Assembly: GCF_002008165.1 (NCBI RefSeq)
Contig: NZ_MRDM01000008.1
Coordinates: 186,001-250,000 of the forward strand
DNA from: Rhizobium laguerreae
GTDB taxonomy: Bacteria > Pseudomonadota > Alphaproteobacteria > Rhizobiales > Rhizobiaceae
DNA length: 64,000 nt
Direction of reading: 5' to 3'
Shown here piece after piece: positions 17,637-24,928 of this stretch (the stretch's first letter is position 1; every line of letters begins with the position of its first letter). The notes beneath the pieces were generated by a model. The model searched no databases and was not told where the DNA came from. It saw nothing but the letters and a program-made list of their open reading frames with translations. A program made the translations under genes and the position numbers.

Positions 17637-18980
17637 GCGCCCTGCGAGCGTCATGCCTTCGATGGCGAAGGTCGGGGCCGCGACGCCGAACTTGCGGTCG
17701 ATGTCGTTTGCCGGCGTCAGGCGCATGAACATCTCCTTGAGGTTCGAGGCGATCGTCACCTCGGAGACCGGGAAGGTGAGTTCACCATTCTCGATCCAGA
17801 AGCCGGTGGCGCCGCGGCTGTATTCGCCGGTGATCATGTTGACGCCGTGGCCGATCAATTCGGTGACATAAAAACCGTTGCCGACGCTGCGGATCAAATC
17901 CTCCGGCGAGATATCGCCGGGTTCCAGGGCAAGGTTGGTGGAGGAAGGCGAGACGGCGGTGCCGCCGCGCACGCCGCGGCCGTTGGTTTCGAGGCCGAGC
18001 TCGCGCGCCGTCGAGGTCGAGAGGAACCAGTGCTTCAAAATACCATCCTCGATCATCACCAGCCGCTCGCCGGAGACGCCTTCGCCATCGAAGGGCCGCG
18101 AGGAAGGGCCGCGTACGATCAGCGGATCATCGGTGATCGACAGGCCTGACTTCAGGATCTGCTGGCCCATCTTGTCACGCAGGAAGCTGGACTTGCGAGC
18201 GACGGCAGCACCATTGATCGCACCGGCGATATGGCCGACGAAGCCACGGGCGACACGCGGGTCGAAAATGACCGTGACGTCCTTGCCGGTCGGTACCTGG
18301 CGCGGATTGACGCGCTTGATCACCCGTTCGCCTGCGCGACGGCCGATTTCAGCGGGATCGTCGAGCTCGGCATAATAGAGGCGGCTGTCGAAATCATAGT
18401 CGCGCTCCATGCCTGTGCCTTCGCCTGATATGACGCTGACGGAATGGCCGAAACGCGAGGCCATGTAACTGCCTTCGAAACCGTGCGAGGTGGCAAGAAC
18501 GAGGCCGCCCATGCCGGCGGAGGCGCCGGCGCCGGAGGAATTGGTGACACCCTTGACCGCAAGCGCGGCAGCTTCTGCGGCAAGAGCGGCCTCGCGCAGC
18601 ATCTCGGAGGAGACCTCGGTGGTATCGAGCAATTGCAGGTCGGGATAGGCTCTCGAAAGGCTCGCCTCATCCGCCAGGCAGGCGAAGGGGTCTTCCGGGG
18701 AAACCTTGGCCATCGCGACGGCGCGTTCGGCCAGCGCCTGAAGATCGAAGCCCGGATTGGCTGAAACGCTGGCGACACGCTGGCCGATGAAGACGCGCAG
18801 GGAAAAATCGTCGTTTTCGGAGGATTCCGTTCCCTCGACCTTGCCGAGGCGGACGCTGACCGATTGCGAGCGCGACCGGACGACGACGGCATCGGCGGCA
18901 TCGGCCCCTGCCTTCCTTGCCAGATCGATCAATTGACTTGCGCGGGAAAGAAGTGTCGAGGAATCAATTTCAGAGGACAT
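17634..18980 (-). CDS. pmbA: TldD/PmbA-family protein (PmbA/TldE)
   Basis: A 448-residue member of the TldD/PmbA (TldE) family. TldD and PmbA pair as a protease that unfolds and degrades modified peptides such as microcin B17. The sequence has the shared architecture: SVRLGKVEGTESSENDDFSL early, VIFDPRVARGFVGHIAGAIN in the middle and SRGATGFWIENGELTFPVSE late. The TldD zinc motif HExxxH is not present, as expected for the PmbA partner. No tldD is in this window. MSSEIDSSTLL is taken as start; the frame upstream is not family-like. Confidence 0.9.
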   Translation of the reverse strand: MSSEIDSSTLLSRASQLIDLARKAGADAADAVVVRSRSQSVSVRLGKVEGTESSENDDFSLRVFIGQRVASVSANPGFDLQALAERAVAMAKVSPEDPFACLADEASLSRAYPDLQLLDTTEVSSEMLREAALAAEAAALAVKGVTNSSGAGASAGMGGLVLATSHGFEGSYMASRFGHSVSVISGEGTGMERDYDFDSRLYYAELDDPAEIGRRAGERVIKRVNPRQVPTGKDVTVIFDPRVARGFVGHIAGAINGAAVARKSSFLRDKMGQQILKSGLSITDDPLIVRGPSSRPFDGEGVSGERLVMIEDGILKHWFLSTSTARELGLETNGRGVRGGTAVSPSSTNLALEPGDISPEDLIRSVGNGFYVTELIGHGVNMITGEYSRGATGFWIENGELTFPVSEVTIASNLKEMFMRLTPANDIDRKFGVAAPTFAIEGMTLAGR

Positions 18981-19099
18981 GATTTGGCCTTTCCTTCGGC
19001 TTCCATTTATTGTGCACTCTCCCAAGCATCAAGGCCGCCGTCACCGATTCTTTATCGGGGCTGCCTGCTTGCTCCCCGCCGTCGAAAGAAATTGTCAGC

Positions 19100-20914
19100 A
19101 TGTCAGCGTCCAATGCCTTTTTTTCCGAAACGATCCTGCTGCTTGGCGGGGCGGTGGTCGCCGCTCCGATCTTCAAGAAACTCGGGCTCGGCACGGTGCT
19201 CGGCTATCTTGCTGCCGGCATCGTCATCGGCCCGGTCTTCCACGGCATCACCGATGGCGAACAGATCCTCGCCGTCGCCGAACTCGGCGTCGTCTTCCTG
19301 CTGTTCATCATCGGACTGGAGTTGAAACCCACCCGCCTCTGGCAGATGCGGCGCGACATCTTCGGCCTCGGCACGGCGCAGGTGGTGCTGACGGGCCTGG
19401 CGCTGACCGCGCTTGCCTGGTTTTCCGAGGCTCTCGACTGGCGCGGCAGCATCGTTGCCGGATTTGGCCTGGCGCTATCTTCGACCGCCTTCGCCATGCA
19501 GATCCTCGAGGGCGACGGAGACGTCAATACGCGATACGGGCAGCGCTCCTTTTCGATGCTGCTGTTCCAGGACCTGGCGATCGTGCCGCTGCTGGCGCTG
19601 ATCACCATCCTCGACGGCGGCGACAAGGGCAGCAACGCGCCGCTGTTGGATTTCGCCATCGCCATCGGCGCGGTTGCGGCGATGATCGTCATGGGACGCT
19701 ACCTGCTGACGCCACTCTTCCAGATTATCGCCCGGACCGGCGCGCGCGAAGCAATGATCGCGGCTGCCCTCTTCGTCGTCATGGGGTCGGCGATCCTGAT
19801 GCAGTTGGCCGGGCTTTCGATGGCGATGGGCGCCTTCCTATCCGGCGTGATGCTTGCCGAATCCTCCTACCGGCACGAGCTGGAGGCTGATATCGAGCCC
19901 TTCCGCGGCGTGCTGCTCGCTATCTTCTTCATCGCCGTCGGCCTGTCGCTGGAGCTCGACGTTCTTGCCGACAATGCGCTCTTCGTCATCGTCGCCGTGC
20001 CGATCGTCATGGCCGTCAAGGCGATCGTCATCTATGGGCTCTGCCGGATCTCCGGCTCTCCGCACAACGATGCGATCCGCATCGCCTTCCTGCTGCCGCA
20101 GGGCGGTGAATTCGGCTTCGTGCTGTTCACCACCGCGGGGGCGGCCGGGCTGATGTCGACGAGCACAGCCTCGCTGCTGGTCGCGATCGTCACGCTGTCC
20201 ATGGCGCTGACGCCGATCGGGTCGGCCCTTTCGAAGCGGCTGCTCAACGGCGATAAGCAGGAGGAGCTGGACGAGGATTTCGAAGGAGCCGGCGCCGACG
20301 TGCTGATGGTCGGCTTTTCGCGTTTCGGCCAGATCGCCGCCCAGATCCTGCTTGCCGGCGGGCGCAGCGTCACCGTCATCGATTTTTCGGCCGACCGCAT
20401 CCGCCAGGCTTCCTCCTTCGGCTTCCGTATCTATTTCGGCGACGGCGCCCGCAAGGATGTGCTGCGCTCGGCCGGCATCGACAGGGCGAAGATCGTGCTG
20501 GTCTGCACGCAGAAGAAGGAAATCACCGACAAGGTGGTGGAACTGGTGCAGGCCGACTATCCGCACACAAGGCTCTACGTGCGTTCCTACGACCGCGTCC
20601 ATTCGATCGAGCTGCGCAACAAGGGCGTCGACTACGAGCTGCGCGAAACGCTGGAATCGGGCCTGCTCTTCGGACGGCGAACGCTGGAGGCGCTCGGCGT
20701 TTCCGAGGTCGACGCTTACGAAATCGGCGAGGATATCCGCAAGCGCGACGAGGCGCGCCTGGTGCTGCAGGTGTCCGAAGGGCTGCAGGCCGGGCGCGAC
20801 ATGCTGTTTTCCCACCCTGTCCGCCCCGAACCGCTGGTCAAGCCGAAGCGCGCTGCCGATCCCTTCGAGGACGATCCGCTGGCCGGAACCGCGGATGCGA
20901 CGGCGGATGCCTGA
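19100..20914 (+). CDS. CPA2-family K+/H+ antiporter with RCK domain (KefB/KefC-like)
   Basis: A 604-residue inner-membrane antiporter. About twelve transmembrane segments fill 5-385, with family blocks LGYLAAGIVIGPVFHGI, VVFLLFIIGLELKPTRLW and SSTAFAMQILEGDGD. A cytosolic RCK/TrkA-N domain follows at about 405-525 (LMVGFSRFGQIAAQILLAGG, then FGDGARKDVLRSAGI). Kef proteins release K+ in exchange for H+ during electrophile stress and are gated by glutathione adducts. No KefF/KefG ancillary gene is adjacent. MSASNAFFSETILLLGG is chosen as start over an open upstream frame. It is divergent from pmbA. Confidence 0.9.
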   Translation: MSASNAFFSETILLLGGAVVAAPIFKKLGLGTVLGYLAAGIVIGPVFHGITDGEQILAVAELGVVFLLFIIGLELKPTRLWQMRRDIFGLGTAQVVLTGLALTALAWFSEALDWRGSIVAGFGLALSSTAFAMQILEGDGDVNTRYGQRSFSMLLFQDLAIVPLLALITILDGGDKGSNAPLLDFAIAIGAVAAMIVMGRYLLTPLFQIIARTGAREAMIAAALFVVMGSAILMQLAGLSMAMGAFLSGVMLAESSYRHELEADIEPFRGVLLAIFFIAVGLSLELDVLADNALFVIVAVPIVMAVKAIVIYGLCRISGSPHNDAIRIAFLLPQGGEFGFVLFTTAGAAGLMSTSTASLLVAIVTLSMALTPIGSALSKRLLNGDKQEELDEDFEGAGADVLMVGFSRFGQIAAQILLAGGRSVTVIDFSADRIRQASSFGFRIYFGDGARKDVLRSAGIDRAKIVLVCTQKKEITDKVVELVQADYPHTRLYVRSYDRVHSIELRNKGVDYELRETLESGLLFGRRTLEALGVSEVDAYEIGEDIRKRDEARLVLQVSEGLQAGRDMLFSHPVRPEPLVKPKRAADPFEDDPLAGTADATADA

Positions 20915-21005
20915 TCGCCCCTGACCGGCTTGCGAAATTGACGCATTGAATATCAAGGGGGCGGCGTTTATCAAACGCGCGATCGGAGCGATCCAAGAGG
21001 GAAAC

Positions 21006-21410
21006 TTGATCAAACGGGCGACACAGATCGAACAATGGGCGCTGCGCATCCTCTGCGCGGTCGCATTGGTGTTCGTCGGCTTCGCCCATCAGCTGCCTGC
21101 CGCAGCGGCTGGCGAATTCGATCCGGCCGAACTCGCTCAATATGTGCTTCCGGACGGGACGCTGCCGACGCTTTGCGTCACCACAACGGACAAATCCGGT
21201 CAGGACCAACACGACAAGGCGCATTCGCATGGTTGCGAAGCCTGCCGGATCAGCGCCGCCATCCTCCTGCCGGCGGCGGACATCGCCGGTGCTGTCATAC
21301 CCTTTGCGCCTGCGGTTGAACTGCCGATCCGGACCGAGGCCTTCCATCGCCAGCTTTTCCCGCCCAATACCGGTCCCCGGGCTCCTCCTTCCGATCCGAT
21401 CCCTGCCTGA
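21006..21410 (+). CDS. Small exported protein with HSHGCEACR motif (DUF2946-like), first gene of a PepSY operon
   Basis: A 134-residue protein with one N-terminal hydrophobic segment (WALRILCAVALVFVGFAHQL) followed by AAAA, fitting a signal peptide or anchor. The mature part has a His/Cys cluster, HDKAHSHGCEACRIS, reminiscent of metal-handling DUF2946 proteins. The TTG at 21006 is preferred because AGAGGGA lies just upstream; another TTG at 20946 would add 20 residues. It is followed by a PepSY gene and a His-rich gene on the same strand, suggesting metal or heme handling. No enzyme activity can be assigned. Confidence 0.65.
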   Translation: MIKRATQIEQWALRILCAVALVFVGFAHQLPAAAAGEFDPAELAQYVLPDGTLPTLCVTTTDKSGQDQHDKAHSHGCEACRISAAILLPAADIAGAVIPFAPAVELPIRTEAFHRQLFPPNTGPRAPPSDPIPA

Positions 21411-21499
21411 ACTTCGCGTTGCGGCAGGCGCCGTGACGCGCCTTTCAACGCCGGCCGACCTGCATGCGTGCTGTCGGTCGTGGATACGGATCCATTCTC

Positions 21500-22873
21500 A
21501 TGTCGACCATTACTGCTGCCGAACCGGCAGAGGACGTCGCAAACGGCGTTTCGCTCTACCGTGCCATCTGGCGCTGGCATTTCTTTGCCGGGCTTCTCGT
21601 CATACCCTTCCTGCTCAATCTGGCCGTTACCGGATCGCTCTATCTTTTCAAGGACGAGATCAACAGCACCTTCTTCGGCTACCGCTACAGTGTCCAGCCT
21701 ATCGGCAAAGCGCTGTCGCCGGAGCGGATCGCAGAGATCGCCGCCTCCGCCGTGCCGGGCTCAACCGCAACATCCTACAAAGACCCGGTCCTGCCCGAGC
21801 GATCGGCCATCGTCACCCTCTCCAGCGATGCCGGCTCGATGCTGGTCTTCGTCAACCCCTATGACGGCAAGGTGCTCGATGTGGTCGGATCGACCGACGA
21901 GTTCAATTATGTCGTCAAGCGCATCCACAGCCTCGCCTATTTCGGCAGCATAACGAACCGGCTGATCGAAATTACCGGCGGCTTTGCCATGGTGCTCGTC
22001 GTCACCGGCATCTATCTCTGGTGGCCGCGACGCCAGACGGGCGGCGTTGTCAGCGTGCGGGGAACGCCCGGCCGCCGCGTTTTCTGGCGCGACCTGCATG
22101 CTGTGACCGGTGCCTTCGCCGGTGTCCTGATCTTCTTCCTTGCGATGTCAGGCATGCCATGGTCGGCCTATTGGGGGGCGAACGCCAATGCCTGGCTGAC
22201 CGAACACGGCCTCGGCTATCCGGTCCAGCTCTGGGACGATGTGCCGAAGTCGCGAAAAGTCACCGAGGATATCCTTCCGAACAGCGGCTGGATCGTCGAG
22301 AGGGCGCCCGTTCCGCTTTCCGATATCGCCGCCGCGCAATCAGCCAGGCCAATCGGCCTCGATAACGCCGTGGAGATCGCCAAACGGCTGGGCATGGCGC
22401 CGGGCTTCGACGTGGCGATCCCCTCCGACGAGACAGGCGTCTATACCGCCTCGCTCTTTCCCGACGATCTTACCGACGAACGCACGCTCCATATCGACCA
22501 ATACTCCGGCAAACCACTGATCGATATCGGCTTCGATCAATATCCATTCCTCGGCAAAGCGATCGAGTGGGGCATCAATGTCCACCAAGGACAGGAATGG
22601 GGGCGTTTCAACCAGCTGCTGATGCTCGCAACATGCCTCGCAATTGTGCTCAGCTGCGTGACCGCCGTCGTCATGTGGTGGAAACGGCGCCCGATCGGCC
22701 GCCTCGGCGTGCCACCCATGCCGCCAAAGCCTTCGATCTATTACGGCCTGTGGGTGATTGTCGGGATCTTCGCGGTCACCTTCCCGATGAGCGGGCTCGC
22801 GATTCTCGCCATGATCGCCTTCGACCAGATCGTCGTGCGGTTCGTACCGTTGCTGAAACGCGTTCTCGCCTGA
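21500..22873 (+). CDS. PepSY-associated transmembrane protein (putative iron/heme/copper reductase-like)
   Basis: A 457-residue inner-membrane protein of the PepSY-TM family, typically four transmembrane helices with two periplasmic PepSY regions. Helices are visible at about 20-42 (WHFFAGLLVIPFLLNLAVTG), 153-175, 200-220 and near the C-terminus, with His residues positioned as in heme-binding relatives (RAIWRWHFF, DLHAVTGAFAG, GINVHQG). Family members are linked to siderophore or metal reduction at the membrane. MSTITAAEPAED is chosen as the start. Neighbours upstream and downstream are small His/Cys-rich exported proteins, supporting a metal-uptake role. Confidence 0.83.
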   Translation: MSTITAAEPAEDVANGVSLYRAIWRWHFFAGLLVIPFLLNLAVTGSLYLFKDEINSTFFGYRYSVQPIGKALSPERIAEIAASAVPGSTATSYKDPVLPERSAIVTLSSDAGSMLVFVNPYDGKVLDVVGSTDEFNYVVKRIHSLAYFGSITNRLIEITGGFAMVLVVTGIYLWWPRRQTGGVVSVRGTPGRRVFWRDLHAVTGAFAGVLIFFLAMSGMPWSAYWGANANAWLTEHGLGYPVQLWDDVPKSRKVTEDILPNSGWIVERAPVPLSDIAAAQSARPIGLDNAVEIAKRLGMAPGFDVAIPSDETGVYTASLFPDDLTDERTLHIDQYSGKPLIDIGFDQYPFLGKAIEWGINVHQGQEWGRFNQLLMLATCLAIVLSCVTAVVMWWKRRPIGRLGVPPMPPKPSIYYGLWVIVGIFAVTFPMSGLAILAMIAFDQIVVRFVPLLKRVLA

Positions 22874-22903
22874 GGGAGGCCATCACCTGAGGGAGGCCAT
22901 CAG

Positions 22904-23356
22904 ATGAAGAAGATCATCGCTATTCTTGCCGGCGTGCTGCTTGCGTCCATGGCATCTGCGGCCGACGATCCGCAACAGGCGATCCCGGCAAGGCTGAAGG
23001 TGATGTTCGAAAGGCCAGACAAGCCGCTCGATATCGCGCCGATCGTCGTTCAGGCCGATTGGGCGATCGTCGGTTGGCGGCAGGACGGACACGGCGGACG
23101 CGCCCTGATGAAGAAGACGCATCACGGCTGGAGCATCTATCTCTGCAGCGGCGACAGCCTGAAGGATGCCGCGACACTGGAGACAATCGGGCTCTCCGCA
23201 GATGACGCCGCCGTGCTGGCTGCGAAACTGAAGGATGCCGAGACCGGCCTCGATTCTTCCGCGCTTGCGCTCTTCTCGAGCTTCGAGGGCACGGTGATGA
23301 TGAATGAGGCTTCAAACGGCGCGGGTCATGCCGGCCATGAGGGCCATGCTCAGTGA
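22904..23356 (+). CDS. Small periplasmic His-rich protein, probable copper-uptake-associated protein
   Basis: A 150-residue exported protein with a clear signal peptide (MKKIIAILAGVLLASMASA, cleavage near ASA-ADDP). The middle has WAIVGWRQDGHGGRALM and HHGWSIYLCSGDSL, and the tail is His-rich (GHAGHEGHAQ). The compact domain resembles the small protein annotated in rhizobia as copper uptake system-associated, which I recall but cannot verify here. It follows the PepSY gene by 30 bases, so they are likely co-transcribed. Binding of Cu or another soft metal by the tail is inferred. Confidence 0.7.
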   Translation: MKKIIAILAGVLLASMASAADDPQQAIPARLKVMFERPDKPLDIAPIVVQADWAIVGWRQDGHGGRALMKKTHHGWSIYLCSGDSLKDAATLETIGLSADDAAVLAAKLKDAETGLDSSALALFSSFEGTVMMNEASNGAGHAGHEGHAQ

Positions 23357-23370
23357 AGCGAAGAAGCAGC

Positions 23371-23477
23371 TAGAGCATGTCGCGCAAAAGTGTGCAGCGG
23401 GTTTGCGATAACGACATGCGCAAAAACAAAGACCTAAAGCGCGAAGAGCTAACCTGAAAGATCGCGACGCGCTTTAG
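23371..23477 (+). repeat. Mosaic intergenic repeat, family A (full-length copy)
   Basis: TAGAGCATGTCGCGC at the left, GATCGCGACGCGCTTTA at the right; aligns with the reverse complement of 8700-8805. The right edge encodes the TAA stop of the patatin gene (TTA at 23474-23476). Confidence 0.8.
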
Positions 23478-24355
23478 CGCTTCAGCCGAGCCTCAATTTC
23501 CCGGTCAAGGGCGAATTTCAGGTCGTCCTTGACGCCGACGGACATAGCGAGGACTTCGCGGGCCTTGAGGAAATCCATGACGCCGGTGCGGCCGACCGTC
23601 GGGCGCAGGAAGATATGCGGCGGGCGAAGCTTCAGCTTCAGCGAGATCGCTGTCTGCATCATCAGCTGACCGGAACCGAAAATGCTCTCCATACGGTTCG
23701 GAATATGGGTGCCGTCACCTTCCGGCGCTCCGACGACATCGATACCGACGACGATGTCGGCAAGATCCATCAGGCATTCATAAGGCACCGGATTGCTGAT
23801 GCCGCCGTCGATCATCACGCGATCGCGCAGGCGCACCGGCATGAAGACGGCGGGGATGGCGGAAGAGGCGGCGAGTGCGGGAAATAGTTCGCCCTGCTCG
23901 ATGATGACTTCGCACTGCCCGTAATAGTCCGTGGTGATCACCTTCATCGGGACCAGCAGATCCTCGAAGCGGGCCGGCAGCTCGGACGGCAGGAAGGCTT
24001 TCAGGATCCGCTCCAGATTGAACTGGCCGATGCGGATACCCTTGGCCACCGCATCGCGCACCGTCGCCGGCCTCAGGCCCCAGATGCGGGCAACGACCGC
24101 CGTCTTGTTGCCGACGGTCGTCAGCGCATGTTCGCGGATTTCGGCGCCGGACATGCCAGCCGCCATGCCGGCTGCCATGATCGCACCGATCGACGAGCCT
24201 GATACCGCCACCGGGCGGATGCCGAGTTCATCGAGCGTCTCGATGACATGGATATGGGCAAGTCCGCGCGCACCGCCGCCGCCAAAAGCGACGGCGACCG
24301 TCGGCACATCGCTGATCGCAGGCAATTTCGGGCTGATGATCTCTGCCTGCTGCAC
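23474..24355 (-). CDS. Patatin-like phospholipase
   Basis: A 293-residue patatin-fold serine hydrolase. The oxyanion block AFGGGGARGLAHI, the nucleophile elbow GSSIG (in AVSGSSIGAIMAAGMAAG) and the catalytic Asp in MIDGGISNPVP give the Ser-Asp dyad. It resembles the RssA group of bacterial patatins, which are cytoplasmic or membrane-peripheral lipases of unknown substrate. rsmD lies 12 bases upstream on the same strand, so they probably share a transcript. Its final codons and stop run into a family A repeat. Confidence 0.9.
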   Translation of the reverse strand: MQQAEIISPKLPAISDVPTVAVAFGGGGARGLAHIHVIETLDELGIRPVAVSGSSIGAIMAAGMAAGMSGAEIREHALTTVGNKTAVVARIWGLRPATVRDAVAKGIRIGQFNLERILKAFLPSELPARFEDLLVPMKVITTDYYGQCEVIIEQGELFPALAASSAIPAVFMPVRLRDRVMIDGGISNPVPYECLMDLADIVVGIDVVGAPEGDGTHIPNRMESIFGSGQLMMQTAISLKLKLRPPHIFLRPTVGRTGVMDFLKAREVLAMSVGVKDDLKFALDREIEARLKR

Positions 24356-24367
24356 GCCCGCCCCCGC

Positions 24368-24928
24368 TTATTGCGGCTGATATCGGAAGAAATGCACCCT
24401 CGTATCGCCAAAGATGCGGCTTTCGAGGAAAACATAGGAAGGGTGCACGGAAACGACAATATCGGCGCGTTCTTCGAGCACCGCGATTGCGCCTGGCCGC
24501 AGCCAGCCGCCCTCGGCCGCCGCCGCCATCGCCTTCTCACCGAGACCCTTGCCATAGGGCGGGTCGGCAAAGAGCACGTCGAAGGGGTCGAGATTGCCGA
24601 CGCTGCCGAGATCGGTCGCATCCCGGCGCAGGATACGCGTGCGGCCATGCAGGCCGAGCGCATCGATATTCTCCCAGAGCAGCGCCCTGCCCTCGACACT
24701 GTTTTCGACGAAGAGCGCATGCCGACAGCCGCGTGAGACTGCTTCGAGGCCGACGGCGCCGGTACCGGCAAAGAGGTCGAGAATCCGGGTGCCATCGACG
24801 CATTCCGGATAGGCATGGCTCAATATATTGAACAGGCTCTCGCGCGTCCGGTCGGCAGTCGGCCGGATCTCGTTGGATTTTGGCACGGCGAGAGGCCGTC
24901 CGCGAAACTCACCGCCGACGATCCGCAC
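24368..24928 (-). CDS. rsmD: 16S rRNA (guanine(966)-N(2))-methyltransferase
   Basis: A 186-residue class I methyltransferase that modifies G966 of 16S rRNA during 30S assembly. The start MRIVGGEFRGRPLAVPKSN, the SAM motif ILDLFAGTGAVGLEAVSRG and the catalytic DPPY (in VLFADPPYGKGL) are diagnostic. Length is normal. Its first 20 bases overlap the end of the pseudouridine synthase gene upstream, so two RNA-modification enzymes are coupled. Confidence 0.95.
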   Translation of the reverse strand: MRIVGGEFRGRPLAVPKSNEIRPTADRTRESLFNILSHAYPECVDGTRILDLFAGTGAVGLEAVSRGCRHALFVENSVEGRALLWENIDALGLHGRTRILRRDATDLGSVGNLDPFDVLFADPPYGKGLGEKAMAAAAEGGWLRPGAIAVLEERADIVVSVHPSYVFLESRIFGDTRVHFFRYQPQ

